Source: Nocardioides donggukensis
GTDB taxonomy: Bacteria; Actinomycetota; Actinomycetes; Propionibacteriales; Nocardioidaceae
Reading direction: 5' to 3'
DNA: 64,000 nt
NCBI RefSeq assembly: GCF_014842875.1
Contig: NZ_JACYXZ010000004.1
Span: forward strand, 236,532-300,531
Positions 1-8,532 of this stretch are shown here, one piece after another. The position numbers and the translations under genes are program-made. Position 1 is the first letter of the stretch. Each line of letters begins with the position of its first letter. A model generated the notes under the pieces. It was not told the origin of the DNA and did no database searches. It saw only the letters and a list, made by a program, of their open reading frames with translations.

Positions 1-493
1 CCTCGAAGCGGCCCAGCCCGTGCTCTGGCTCGAGGTCGAGGACCACGGTCAGGTGCGGGCGCAGGTCGGCGGTGGCCCAGCGGTTGACCCGCTCCACGTC
101 CTCGGCGGACAGGGCGCGGCCGGCGCCCTGGTAGGCGATCGCGGAGTCGACGTAGCGGTCGGTGATCACGATCTCGCCGCGTTCGAGCGCCGGGCGGACC
201 AGCCGCTCGACGTGCTCGGCCTTGTCCGCGGCGTAGAGCAGGGCCTCGGTGCGGTGCGCGAGCTCGCCGGTCGCCGGGTCGAGCACGATCTGGCGCACCC
301 GCTGCCCCACCACCGTGTCGCCGGGCTCGAAGGTGAGCAGCACGGTGTGGCCGGCCGCCTCGAGCCGGTCCCGCAGGGCCCTCGACTGGGTGGACTTGCC
401 GGACCCGTCGCCGCCCTCGAAGCACAGGAAGACGCCTCGCGGGGAGTGCACACCGCCGGTGACGGCTGGGTGATCTGCGGGGGCCGGGCTCAC
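1..493 (-). CDS. tmk: Thymidylate kinase, 5' part (runs off the window)
   Basis: dTMP kinase phosphorylates dTMP to dTDP in the cytoplasm. The minus-strand reading frame shows the P-loop EGGDGSGKST near the N terminus and the family signature TDRYVDSAIAYQG, followed by VVLDLEPE. The C-terminal part lies beyond base 1. GTG codons at 502, 493 and 451 are in frame. A -10-like TAGGGT at 506-501 ends seven bases before 493, so 493 is preferred as a probable leaderless start. The gene lies downstream of topA on the same strand, a common actinobacterial order, but about 400 bp of repeats separate them, so it probably has its own promoter. Function is secure; the start is moderately sure. Confidence 0.9.
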   Translation of the reverse strand, partial: MSPAPADHPAVTGGVHSPRGVFLCFEGGDGSGKSTQSRALRDRLEAAGHTVLLTFEPGDTVVGQRVRQIVLDPATGELAHRTEALLYAADKAEHVERLVRPALERGEIVITDRYVDSAIAYQGAGRALSAEDVERVNRWATADLRPHLTVVLDLEPEHGLGRFE

Positions 494-500
494 GGCGTAC

Positions 501-506
501 ACCCTA
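501..506 (-). promoter_or_regulatory. -10 element of tmk, leaderless start
   Basis: TAGGGT reads on the minus strand and ends 7 nt before the GTG at 493, which would place the transcript start at the start codon. No clear -35 box is seen. Confidence 0.5.
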
Positions 507-529
507 GGCGCAGCCGCCCACACCGCTGA

Positions 530-893
530 CGGTGGTTGAGGAAGGCCGCCCGCCGGTGGTTGAGGAAGGCGCGCCCCCGGTGGTTGAGGAAGGCGCGCAG
601 CGCCTGTCTCGAAACCACCCTTGGTTTCGAGACGCTCGCCGGGGCTCGCTCCTCAACCAGCGGGGCTCGCTCCTCAACCAGCGGGACGGCTCGGTTTCGA
701 GACGCCCGTCCCCCGGTGGTTGAGGAAGGCGCGCAGCGCCTGTCTCGAAACCACCCTCGGTTTCGAGACGCTCGCTGGCGCTCGCTCCTCAACCGGCGGG
801 ACGGCTGCTCAACCGGCGGGGTGGCTTGGTTTCGAGACGCTCGCCGGGGCTCGCTCCTCAACCAGCGGGACGGCTGCTCGATCGGCGGGGGTC
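530..893. repeat. Nested inverted/direct repeat array between topA and tmk
   Basis: This stretch without a gene is built from two modules in both orientations: GGTGGTTGAGGAAGGCGCGC (and its inverse ending TCCTCAACC) and GTCTCGAAACCACC (and its inverse GGTTTCGAGACGCTCGC). A full unit reads GGTTGAGGA, TCTCGAAACC, short spacer, GGTTTCGAGA, TCCTCAACC, which is a hairpin nested in a hairpin. Complete or partial units lie at about 580-665, 715-800 and 830-875, with extra half-units between. It starts at the topA stop, so it may act as a terminator. It looks like an intergenic REP-like family. Confidence 0.8.
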
Positions 894-3621
894 AGGACTT
901 CTTGGCCGCCGCCTTCTTCGTGGTCTTCTTGGCAGCCGTCTTCTTGGCGGCCGTCTTCTTCGCGGCCGTCTTCTTGGCCGTCTTCTTCGCGGGGGCCTTC
1001 TTGGCGCCCTTCTTGGCCGCCTTCTTCGCCGGGCCCTTGGCCCGGCGCTCGGCGAGCAGCTCGGCGGCCCGCTCGAGCGTGACCTCCTCGACGCTGTCGT
1101 CCTTGCGCAGGGTGGCGTTGTACTCGCCGTCGGTGACGTACTCCCCGAACCGTCCGGCCTTCACCACGACCGGCTGCCCGGAGACCGGGTCCTCGCCCAG
1201 TTCCTTGAGCGGCGGCGCCGCGGCGGCCCGACCGCGCTGCTTGGGCTGGGCGTAGATCGCCAGGGCCTCGTCGAGGGTCAGCGTGAACAGCTTCTCCTCG
1301 GAGTCGATCGAGCGGGAGTCCGTGCCCTTCTTCAGGTACGGCCCGTAGCGGCCGTTCTGGGCGGTGATCTCGACGCCCTCGGCGTCCGTGCCGACCACGC
1401 GTGGCAGCGACAGCAGCTTCACCGCCTCGTCGAGCGTGATCGTGTCGAGCGACATCGACGCGAAGAGCGAGCCGGTGCGCGGCTTGGCCGACTTGGGCGC
1501 GTCCTCGGGCAGCTGCTCAGTGACGTAGGGACCGTAGCGGCCGTTCTTCGCCACCACCCGCAGCCCGGTCTCCGGGTGGCTGCCGAGGTCGATCTCCTCG
1601 CCGGCCGGGTTCGCGAGCAGCTCCTTGGCCTTGGCCAGGGTCAGCTCGTCGGGCGGCAGGTCATCGGGCACGTTCGCGCGGGTCGGGTCGCCGGCGGCGT
1701 CCCCGTCGTCGCCGGGCTGCTGCTCGACGTACGGACCGTAGCGGCCGACCCGCAGCACGACTCCCGAGTCCGGCCCGCCGACCGGGAACGTCGCCAGCTC
1801 CTTGGCGTCGATGTCACCGAGTCCGTTGACCAGCGGGTGCAGTCCCTCGACGGTGCTGGAGCCGTAGTAGAACTCGGCCAGCTCGGTTTTGCGGTCCCGC
1901 CGCCCGCCGGCGATGTCGTCGAGGATGTCCTCCATCCCGGCGGTGAACTCGTAGGAGACCAGCCGGCTGAAGTGGTCCTCGAGGAGTCGCACCACGGAGA
2001 ACGCCAGCCAGGCCGGCACCAGCGCGGTGCCCTTCTTGTAGACGTAGCCGCGGTTCAGGATGGTGCCGATGATCGAGGCGTACGTCGAGGGTCGGCCGAT
2101 CTCGCGGTCCTCGAGCTCCTTGATCAGCGTGGCCTCGGTGAACCGGGACGGCGGCTTGGTCTCGTGACCGGACGCGCTCACGGAGGCCGCCGTGACCCGG
2201 TCGCCCTCGGCCAGCTGCGGCAGCCGGGTCTCCTGGTCGTCGCGGGCGGCGTTGTCGTCGGTGCCCTCGACGTAGGCCTTGAGGAACCCGTGGAAGGTGA
2301 TCACCCGGCCGTTGGCGGAGAAGACGACGTCCTCACCGGTGCCGGCCGCGCCGCCGAAGCGGATCGAGACCGACTGGCCGACGGCGTCCTTCATCTGGGA
2401 GGCGACGGTGCGCATCCAGATCAGCTCGTAGACCCGGAACTGGTCGCCGGTCAGGCCGGTCTGGGCGGGGGTGCGGAAGTGGTCGCCGGCCGGGCGGATC
2501 GCCTCGTGCGCCTCCTGCGCGTTCTTCACCTTCGAGGCGTAGGTGCGCGGGGCGTCGGGCAGGTACTCCGCGCCGTACAGCTCGCGGACCTGGTCGCGGG
2601 CCGCGCCGACCGCCGCCCCCGACAGCGTCGTGGAGTCGGTGCGCATGTAGGTGATGAAGCCGTTCTCGTAGAGCCGCTGCGCCACCGACATCGTGACCGA
2701 GGCGCTCATGCCGAGCTTGCGGCTGGCCTCCTGCTGCAGCGTGGTGGTGCGGAACGGCGCGTACGGAGAGCGCTTGTAGGGCTTCGACTCGACCGAGCGG
2801 ACGTCGTACGTCGTGTCCCGCAGGCCGGAGGTCAGCGCCTCGGCGGCCTTCCGGTCGAGGTGGACCACCCCGTCGGGACGCTTGAGCCGGCCGTCCTGGC
2901 CGAAGTCGCTGCCCCGGGCGACTCGGGCGCCGTCCACGGAGTGCAGCTTGCCGGGGAACATCCGCTGCTCGTGGTCGGCGCCGGCGTCGAAGGTGCCCTC
3001 GATGTCCCAGTACGACGCGGCGGTGAAGGCCATCCGGTCCCGCTCCCGGTCCACGACCAGTCGGGTGGCGACCGACTGCACGCGACCGGCGGAGAGGCCG
3101 CTCATGACCTTGCGCCACAGCACCGGCGAGACCTCGTAGCCGTAGAGCCGGTCGAGGATCCGGCGCGCCTCCTGCGCCTCGACCAGGTCGTCGTTGATCT
3201 GGCGCGGGTTCTCGACCGCGGCCTGGATCGCCGGCTTGGTGATCTCGTGGAAGACCATCCGGTGGACCGGGATGTTCTTGGGCTTCAGCTCGTCGAGCAG
3301 GTGCCAGGCGATCGCCTCGCCCTCACGGTCCTCATCGGTGGCGAGGTAGAGCTCGTCGGCGTCCTTGAGCAGGCCCTTGAGCTTGGTGATGTGGCTCTTC
3401 TTGTCGCGCGGCACCACGTAGTAGGGCGTGAAGTCGTGCTCGACGTCGACCGCCAGCCGGCCCCACGGCTTGTCCTTGATCTTGGCCGGGGTGTCGGCGG
3501 CGTTGTTGGGGAGGTCCCGGATGTGGCCGATCGAGGACTCGACGACGTAGCCCGAGCCGAGGTACCCCGCGATCGTGCGGGCCTTGGCAGGCGACTCGAC
3601 GATGACCAGCTTGTGTGCCAC
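892..3621 (-). CDS. topA: DNA topoisomerase I
   Basis: Type IA topoisomerase that relaxes negative supercoils; 909 aa. An N-terminal TOPRIM domain starts at VIVESPAKA, with the metal-binding motif TDEDREGEAIAW at about residues 95-106. The catalytic tyrosine is Y325 in GFITYMRTDS. The C-terminal third holds repeated GRYGPY-type blocks, and the protein ends in a Lys/Ala tail typical of actinobacterial TopA, which is thought to bind DNA. The GTG start at 3621 is chosen because AGGAGAG lies about 12 nt upstream and the protein then begins VAHKLVIVESPAK. The open frame continues upstream, but that part shows no family similarity. Confidence 0.97.
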   Translation of the reverse strand: MAHKLVIVESPAKARTIAGYLGSGYVVESSIGHIRDLPNNAADTPAKIKDKPWGRLAVDVEHDFTPYYVVPRDKKSHITKLKGLLKDADELYLATDEDREGEAIAWHLLDELKPKNIPVHRMVFHEITKPAIQAAVENPRQINDDLVEAQEARRILDRLYGYEVSPVLWRKVMSGLSAGRVQSVATRLVVDRERDRMAFTAASYWDIEGTFDAGADHEQRMFPGKLHSVDGARVARGSDFGQDGRLKRPDGVVHLDRKAAEALTSGLRDTTYDVRSVESKPYKRSPYAPFRTTTLQQEASRKLGMSASVTMSVAQRLYENGFITYMRTDSTTLSGAAVGAARDQVRELYGAEYLPDAPRTYASKVKNAQEAHEAIRPAGDHFRTPAQTGLTGDQFRVYELIWMRTVASQMKDAVGQSVSIRFGGAAGTGEDVVFSANGRVITFHGFLKAYVEGTDDNAARDDQETRLPQLAEGDRVTAASVSASGHETKPPSRFTEATLIKELEDREIGRPSTYASIIGTILNRGYVYKKGTALVPAWLAFSVVRLLEDHFSRLVSYEFTAGMEDILDDIAGGRRDRKTELAEFYYGSSTVEGLHPLVNGLGDIDAKELATFPVGGPDSGVVLRVGRYGPYVEQQPGDDGDAAGDPTRANVPDDLPPDELTLAKAKELLANPAGEEIDLGSHPETGLRVVAKNGRYGPYVTEQLPEDAPKSAKPRTGSLFASMSLDTITLDEAVKLLSLPRVVGTDAEGVEITAQNGRYGPYLKKGTDSRSIDSEEKLFTLTLDEALAIYAQPKQRGRAAAAPPLKELGEDPVSGQPVVVKAGRFGEYVTDGEYNATLRKDDSVEEVTLERAAELLAERRAKGPAKKAAKKGAKKAPAKKTAKKTAAKKTAAKKTAAKKTTKKAAAKKS

Positions 3622-3790
3622 GGAACTCGTTCTCTCCTGGAGGGACGGCCGGGGTCCCGCGGACGGTCGCGGGGCCTCTCGGCGGCTTACGGTAGCGCGT
3701 GTTCCCACCGGCCCGGGTCGGCCTGTCCCACGGGGAGGGCCGACGGCCCACCCGGCGACCCGCCCCGGACGTCCCGGGGCGGCCGGTCGG

Positions 3791-5350
3791 TCAGGCCTCG
3801 AGGAACCCCTCCTCGACCAGCTCCCGGACCACCGGCAGGTACGCCGTCCGGGCGCCGGCGGCGTCGACCTCGAGCAGCCCGGCCAGCGCCTCGAGGATCC
3901 GGCCGACGGACAGGTCCCCGTCACAGGCGCCGACCAGCGCCGCCTCGACGGTGTCGGCCTTCCGGGCCCGGCGCAGGCCCCGCTGCTGGCGCAGCACGAT
4001 CGTGTGCGGGTCCTCCGCGCCCGGGGCGCCGACGGTCTCCTGGCGTACGTCGCTGCGCGCGACGAGGTGGCTGGCCAGAAGGGACTCGTCGTCGGTCCGG
4101 TCGAGCATCCGGACCGCCTCGGCCCACGCGCGGACGGTGGGTGCGATCGGCTGCTCGACCTCCCAGGGCCACTCCTCCCAGCGCAGGCGGGGCACCTGGT
4201 CGGTGCGGCGCAGGTTGATCCAGCCGAAGCCGACCGCCTCGATCCCCTGCTCCTCGAACCAGGCCAGCCAGGTGTCGTAGCGGTCGAGGTAGTCCGGGTG
4301 GCCGTGCAGCCCCGCGTCCTTGAGCCAGAGCTCGACGTAGGCGGCCGGGTCGACCACCTCGCGGCGCACCACCCAGGCGTCGCAGTCGCGCACCCAGTCG
4401 GCCAGCCGCTCCTCCCAGGGCTGGTCGTCGCGGACCGCCCAGTTCGCGAGCACCTGGCACCAGCCGCCGGGGGTGAGGTGACCGGGCGCCGCGCGCACGA
4501 TGTCCTCCACGACCCGGTCGCCGGGCAGTCCGGAGTCGCGGTAGACGAGCCGCTCGCCGGTGGCCGGCGAGATCACGAACGGCGGGTTGGTGGCGATCAG
4601 GTCGAACCGCTCGTCGCGCACTGGCTCGAAGAAGGAGCCGTCCCGGACATCGACCCGGTCCGCGCCCAGACCGTTGAGGGCGGCGTTGAAGCCGGCCATC
4701 CACAGGGCCCGGGCGTTGACGTCCGTGGCCACCACCCGTCGGCTGTGGGCGGCCAGGTGCAGGGCCTGGACCCCGCAGCCGGTGCCGAGGTCGAGCGCCG
4801 CGTCCACCGGCTCCCGCAGCGTCAGCTGGGCGAGCGAGGTCGAGGCGCCGGAGATGCCGAGCACGTGGTCGCGGCCCACCGTCCCGGGCAGGCCGTCCAG
4901 GCCCGGGGTCAGGTCGCTGACCACCCAGAGGTCACGCTCGTCGTCGGCGTAGGGCCGGCAGTCGAGCCGGGCGGCCACCTCGCCGACGCTGCGCTCGAGG
5001 ATCCCGGCCGCGCAGAGCCGGTCCAGCAGGCCGCGCCGCCCGTCGCCCCCGGGCCGTCCCCCGGAGCCGGACAGCGCCGCCTCGGCGGCCTCGAGCCGCA
5101 CCGGGGTCTGGAGCAGGAAGAGCCGGGTCAGCGTCTCCAACGGCGAGCCGCCGGCGGTCCGCCGCAGGGCCGGCGTGGTCTCGCTGCGCCCCAGCGCCGC
5201 GTGCGCCGTCGTACCCAGCAGGTCGGCGACGCCGTCGTGGGTGAACCCGGCCGCGCCGAGCGCCTCCCCCAGCCGGCCGGCCAGCCCGGTGTCGACCGAC
5301 GGCCCGGCAGCGGCGGACGGCCCGGCGGCGGGACCGGTCTCGGGGCTCAT
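3791..5350 (-). CDS. Class I SAM-dependent methyltransferase (HemK-like, NPPF motif)
   Basis: About 519 aa. The N-terminal ~170 residues form a helical or wHTH-like domain seen in actinobacterial relatives. SAM motif I is LDLGTGCGVQALHLA (about 187-200) and motif IV is NPPF (255-258). The NPPF motif is typical of N-methyltransferases acting on glutamine, adenine or guanine amino groups, such as HemK/PrmC and RlmG. The real substrate cannot be read from the sequence. The C-terminal ~200 residues are a conserved extra region. Two in-frame ATGs lie upstream of 5350 (5359 and 5398). 5350 was chosen because the upstream extension lies in repeat sequence. Same strand as hppA but separated from it by a hairpin. 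Confidence 0.8.
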   Translation of the reverse strand: MSPETGPAAGPSAAAGPSVDTGLAGRLGEALGAAGFTHDGVADLLGTTAHAALGRSETTPALRRTAGGSPLETLTRLFLLQTPVRLEAAEAALSGSGGRPGGDGRRGLLDRLCAAGILERSVGEVAARLDCRPYADDERDLWVVSDLTPGLDGLPGTVGRDHVLGISGASTSLAQLTLREPVDAALDLGTGCGVQALHLAAHSRRVVATDVNARALWMAGFNAALNGLGADRVDVRDGSFFEPVRDERFDLIATNPPFVISPATGERLVYRDSGLPGDRVVEDIVRAAPGHLTPGGWCQVLANWAVRDDQPWEERLADWVRDCDAWVVRREVVDPAAYVELWLKDAGLHGHPDYLDRYDTWLAWFEEQGIEAVGFGWINLRRTDQVPRLRWEEWPWEVEQPIAPTVRAWAEAVRMLDRTDDESLLASHLVARSDVRQETVGAPGAEDPHTIVLRQQRGLRRARKADTVEAALVGACDGDLSVGRILEALAGLLEVDAAGARTAYLPVVRELVEEGFLEA

Positions 5351-5367
5351 GCCGCGCATCGTCCCAC

Positions 5368-5451
5368 GCGACCCGTCGTCAGTGTCGGCCCCCAACACCC
5401 CGACCCGTCGCTTGTGTCGGCCGTAAATGCCGCGACCCGTCGCTTCTGTCC
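5368..5451. repeat. CGACCCGTCG short direct repeats
   Basis: The decamer CGACCCGTCG, or a one-base variant, occurs about three times between 5368 and 5442. An inverted copy lies near 5481-5490 in the hairpin downstream of hppA. Together they fill the space between the methyltransferase start and the hppA stop. Confidence 0.6.
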
Positions 5452-5491
5452 GCGCCGGGGTCGGCGGAGGTGGACAGAAACGACGGGTCGC
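5432..5491 (-). terminator. Hairpin downstream of hppA
   Basis: Arms 5432-5451 and 5472-5491 are complementary over 20 bp with one mismatch, around a 20-nt loop. The hairpin sits directly after the hppA stop at 5498. It has no U-run, as is usual for high-GC terminators. Confidence 0.55.
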
Positions 5492-5497
5492 GGTGGG

Positions 5498-7816
5498 TCA
5501 GGCGGTGTCCGGCGAGCCCGGGGTGCCCGGCGTGGTGGCGTGGGCGTCGTCGCCGAGGACGACCTCGCGCTGCTTGGACACGAAGACGGCTCCGGCGATG
5601 ATCGCGACCGCCACCAGGGCGATGGTGATCCGCAGGACGTCGTTCTGGTCGTCGCCGACGCTCATCGAGACCACGGCGCTGGCGATCAGCAGCGAGACCA
5701 GGTTCATCACCTTGATCAGCGGGTTGATCGCCGGGCCGGCGGTGTCCTTGAACGGGTCGCCGACGGTGTCGCCGATGACCGTCGCCTCGTGGGCGGGCGA
5801 GCCCTTGCCCCCGTGGTTGCCGTCCTCGACGAGCTTCTTGGCGTTGTCCCAGGCACCACCGGAGTTGGCCAGGAAGACCGCCATCAGCGTGCCGGTGCCG
5901 ATCGCACCGGCCAGGAACCCGGCCAGCGCGGTGGCGCCGAGGCCGAAGCCGACGGCGATCGGTGCCAGCACCGCGAGGATGCCCGGGGTGATCAGCTCAC
6001 GCAGGGAGTCCTTGGTGACGATGTCGACGACCTTGCCGTACTCCGGCCGGCCGGTGCCCTCCATGATCCCGGGGATCTCCCGGAACTGGCGGCGCACCTC
6101 GTAGACCACCGCTCCCGCGGCCCGGGCGACGGCGTTGATGGCCAGGCCCGAGAAGAGGAACACGACCGCGGCGCCGATCAGCACGCCCACCAGCACGGCC
6201 GGGTTGAAGACGCTGAAGTCCAGCAGGTTCGCCTCGTCGGCCGTCGGGTTGGCGTCGCGCAGCGACTCGAACACCGAGGTGGCGTAGGAGCCGAACAGGG
6301 CCGTGGCGGCCAGCACCGCGGTCGCGATCGCGATCCCCTTGGTGATCGCCTTCGTGGTGTTGCCGACGGCGTCCAGCTCGGTGAGGATCTGAGCGCCCTC
6401 CGGGCTGACGTCGCCGGACATCTCGGCGATGCCCTGGGCGTTGTCGGAGACCGGGCCGAAGGTGTCCATGGCGACGATCACGCCGACGGTGGTGAGCAGG
6501 CCGCAGCCGGCCAGCGCCACCGCGAACAGCGAGACTGTCAGCGCCGCACCGCCGAGCAGGTAGGCGCCGAAGACCGCAGCGCCGATGACGAGCGTCGTGT
6601 AGACCGCCGACTCGAAGCCGACCGACAGGCCGGAGAGGATCACGGTGGCCGCACCGGTGAGGGAGGTCTTGCCGACGTCCTTGACCGGGCGGTGCTCGGT
6701 GCCGGTGTAGTAGCCGGTCAGGGCCAGGATGCCGGCCGACATCACGATGCCGATCACCACGGCCGAGGCCGCGATGAACCGTGGGTCGCCGTCCGCCGAG
6801 GCGAGGTCGCCGGCGATGTTGGTGAAGTCGGCGAAGCTGCTCGGCAGGTAGACGTAGGACAGCACGATGCTGGCCACCGCGGCGATGCCCGAGGAGAGGT
6901 AGAACGACTTGTTGATCGTGGTCAGGCCGTTCTCGCCCACCTTGGGCTTGGTGAGGTAGACGCCGGCGACGGCCGTGAGCGCGCCGATCGCGGGGATCAG
7001 CAGCGGGAACACCAGGCCCTTGTCGCCGAAGGCCTGCGAGCCCAGGATCAGCGCGGCGACCAGCGTGACGGCGTAGGACTCGAAGAGGTCGGCGGCCATG
7101 CCGGCGCAGTCGCCGACGTTGTCGCCCACGTTGTCCGCGATCGTCGCGGCGTTGCGCGGGTCGTCCTCGGGGATGTTGTTCTCCACCTTGCCGACCAGGT
7201 CGGCGCCGACGTCGGCGGCCTTGGTGAAGATGCCGCCGCCGACCCGCATGAACATCGCGAGCAGTGCGGCGCCGAAGCCGAAGCCCTCGAGCACGTCGGG
7301 CGCCTCGTCCTGGAAGAGGAGTACGACGACGCTGGCGCCCAGGAGGCCCAGGCCGACGGTGAGCATGCCGACCATGGCGCCGGTGCGCAGACCGATGGTC
7401 ATGGCGGGCTCGCGGCCGGCGGTGTTGGCCGCGGACGCGACGCGCAGGTTCGCGCGGACCGCGAGGTTCATGCCCAGGTAGCCCACCGTCGCCGAGAAGC
7501 CGGCCCCGACGAAGAAGAAGATCGAGCGGAAGATCCGGACGGTCGTGTCCTCCGCGGGCAGCGCCAACAACAGGAAGAACGCCACCACGGCGAAGATCCC
7601 CAGCGTGCGGAACTGCCGGGTCAGGTAGGCGTTGGCGCCCTCCTGCACTGCCTGTGCGATGCGCTGCATGTTGTCGGTGCCTTCACCGGCGGCGAGCACC
7701 TCGTTCCGGAACATGGCGGCCAGCCCGAGCGCGACGAGCGCGATCGCGGCGACGACGATGACGAGAACGAGATTGCCTCCGGAGACATCCACGACAGCGG
7801 GGTGGATCCCGGTCAT
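5498..7816 (-). CDS. hppA: Membrane-bound K+-insensitive H+-translocating pyrophosphatase
   Basis: 772 aa with about 16 membrane segments. It hydrolyses pyrophosphate and pumps protons. The catalytic acidic loops are visible: GGGIFTKAADVGADLVGKVE, then DNVGDNVGDCAGMAADLFE, and near the C terminus DNAKKLVE with DTVGDPFKDTAGPAINPLIK. The motif GNTTKAITKG carries lysine where K+-dependent enzymes have alanine, so K+ independence is inferred. The ATG at 7816 is preceded by GAGGAGAAAC. Downstream is a hairpin; upstream is a -10-like TAGAAT. Length matches the family. Confidence 0.97.
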   Translation of the reverse strand: MTGIHPAVVDVSGGNLVLVIVVAAIALVALGLAAMFRNEVLAAGEGTDNMQRIAQAVQEGANAYLTRQFRTLGIFAVVAFFLLLALPAEDTTVRIFRSIFFFVGAGFSATVGYLGMNLAVRANLRVASAANTAGREPAMTIGLRTGAMVGMLTVGLGLLGASVVVLLFQDEAPDVLEGFGFGAALLAMFMRVGGGIFTKAADVGADLVGKVENNIPEDDPRNAATIADNVGDNVGDCAGMAADLFESYAVTLVAALILGSQAFGDKGLVFPLLIPAIGALTAVAGVYLTKPKVGENGLTTINKSFYLSSGIAAVASIVLSYVYLPSSFADFTNIAGDLASADGDPRFIAASAVVIGIVMSAGILALTGYYTGTEHRPVKDVGKTSLTGAATVILSGLSVGFESAVYTTLVIGAAVFGAYLLGGAALTVSLFAVALAGCGLLTTVGVIVAMDTFGPVSDNAQGIAEMSGDVSPEGAQILTELDAVGNTTKAITKGIAIATAVLAATALFGSYATSVFESLRDANPTADEANLLDFSVFNPAVLVGVLIGAAVVFLFSGLAINAVARAAGAVVYEVRRQFREIPGIMEGTGRPEYGKVVDIVTKDSLRELITPGILAVLAPIAVGFGLGATALAGFLAGAIGTGTLMAVFLANSGGAWDNAKKLVEDGNHGGKGSPAHEATVIGDTVGDPFKDTAGPAINPLIKVMNLVSLLIASAVVSMSVGDDQNDVLRITIALVAVAIIAGAVFVSKQREVVLGDDAHATTPGTPGSPDTA

Positions 7817-7857
7817 GTTTCTCCTCGAGTGTGATGCTGCTAACGCGAACGAGCCGG

Positions 7858-7863
7858 ATTCTA
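7858..7863 (-). promoter_or_regulatory. -10 element of hppA
   Basis: TAGAAT on the minus strand, 42 bp upstream of the hppA start. The -35 region is weak. The rest of the 7864-8021 spacer shows no clear gene. Confidence 0.45.
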
Positions 7864-8021
7864 CGCACGGCGCGGGGCCTCACGGCAGCAGGGTGTGACC
7901 CGGGACACGTCCGTGTCGGGCGGGACCGGCGGGTCGGGACAGCATCGCGGAACGCCATCCGCTGGACGGGACCAGGCAGGACCAGCCGGACCTCGTGGGA
8001 GAGGGGCGGCGCCGGGTCGGG

Positions 8022-8363
8022 TCAGCCGGCGTCGGCGGCAGCGGCCTCGGGCGAGTCGTGGATCGTGAACACCTTGGCCAGGCCGGTGATCCGGAAGATC
8101 TTGAGCAACCGGTCCTGGTTGCAGATCAGCTGCAGCGAGCCGTTGTGCGCCCGGACCTTCTTCAGCCCACCCACGAGCACGCCCAGGCCGGTGGAGTCGA
8201 GGAACTCGACACCGCTCATGTCGATGATCAGGTCGTAGACGCCCGCGCCGACGAGGTCGGAGATCTTGTCGCGCAGCTTGGGGGCGGTGTAGACGTCGAT
8301 CTCGCCCTCGACCGCGACAATGGTCACGCCGTCGGCGTCCCGCGTCACAAGAGTCAGGTCCAC
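8022..8363 (-). CDS. Anti-sigma factor antagonist (STAS domain)
   Basis: 113 aa, a single STAS domain of the SpoIIAA/RsbV type. Such proteins bind and are phosphorylated by an anti-sigma kinase, releasing a stress or developmental sigma factor. The phosphorylatable serine is in the motif [17 protein letters not shown], in the DST stretch. The GTG start at 8363 has GGAGGAGAC just upstream, which decides it over the longer open frame reaching 8804. No kinase or sigma gene is next to it. It is divergent from the helicase gene, sharing a ~170-bp promoter region. Confidence 0.9.
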   Translation of the reverse strand: MDLTLVTRDADGVTIVAVEGEIDVYTAPKLRDKISDLVGAGVYDLIIDMSGVEFLDSTGLGVLVGGLKKVRAHNGSLQLICNQDRLLKIFRITGLAKVFTIHDSPEAAAADAG

Positions 8364-8520
8364 GTGTCTCCTCCACGGGCTCGAGAGCCTCCAGGCCTTC
8401 GGAGTCCTCAGTCGCCCCGATGCGTCCGCCCATATCAAACCATGCGGCCCGACAGTCGCGCATGCGCATCCTCGCGTCCGCGGTGCGTGCCGTCGGCGAC
8501 CCACCGTCGGTGCCCCTTGC

Positions 8521-8526
8521 CAGACT
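8521..8526 (+). promoter_or_regulatory. -10-like element, helicase leaderless start
   Basis: CAGACT ends 7 nt before the GTG at 8533, the spacing expected when the start codon is the first transcribed base. No ribosome binding site is visible. Confidence 0.35.
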
Positions 8527-8532
8527 GGGCGG

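Noticed and set aside
530..893. Possible CRISPR array in the topA-tmk repeats
   Set aside because: Repeats are nested inverted modules with no uniform unique spacers and no cas genes.
826..4218. Very long plus-strand open frame opposite topA and its neighbour
   Set aside because: It is a high-GC shadow: composition is Arg/Gly/Val/Leu-rich without domains, while the minus strand encodes TopA with full motifs.
3575..7834. 1,419-codon plus-strand open frame opposite the methyltransferase and hppA
   Set aside because: Shadow of real minus-strand genes; no signature, no ribosome binding site.
7876..8020. Small gene between hppA and the STAS gene
   Set aside because: Open frames exist but have no ribosome binding site or protein-like composition.
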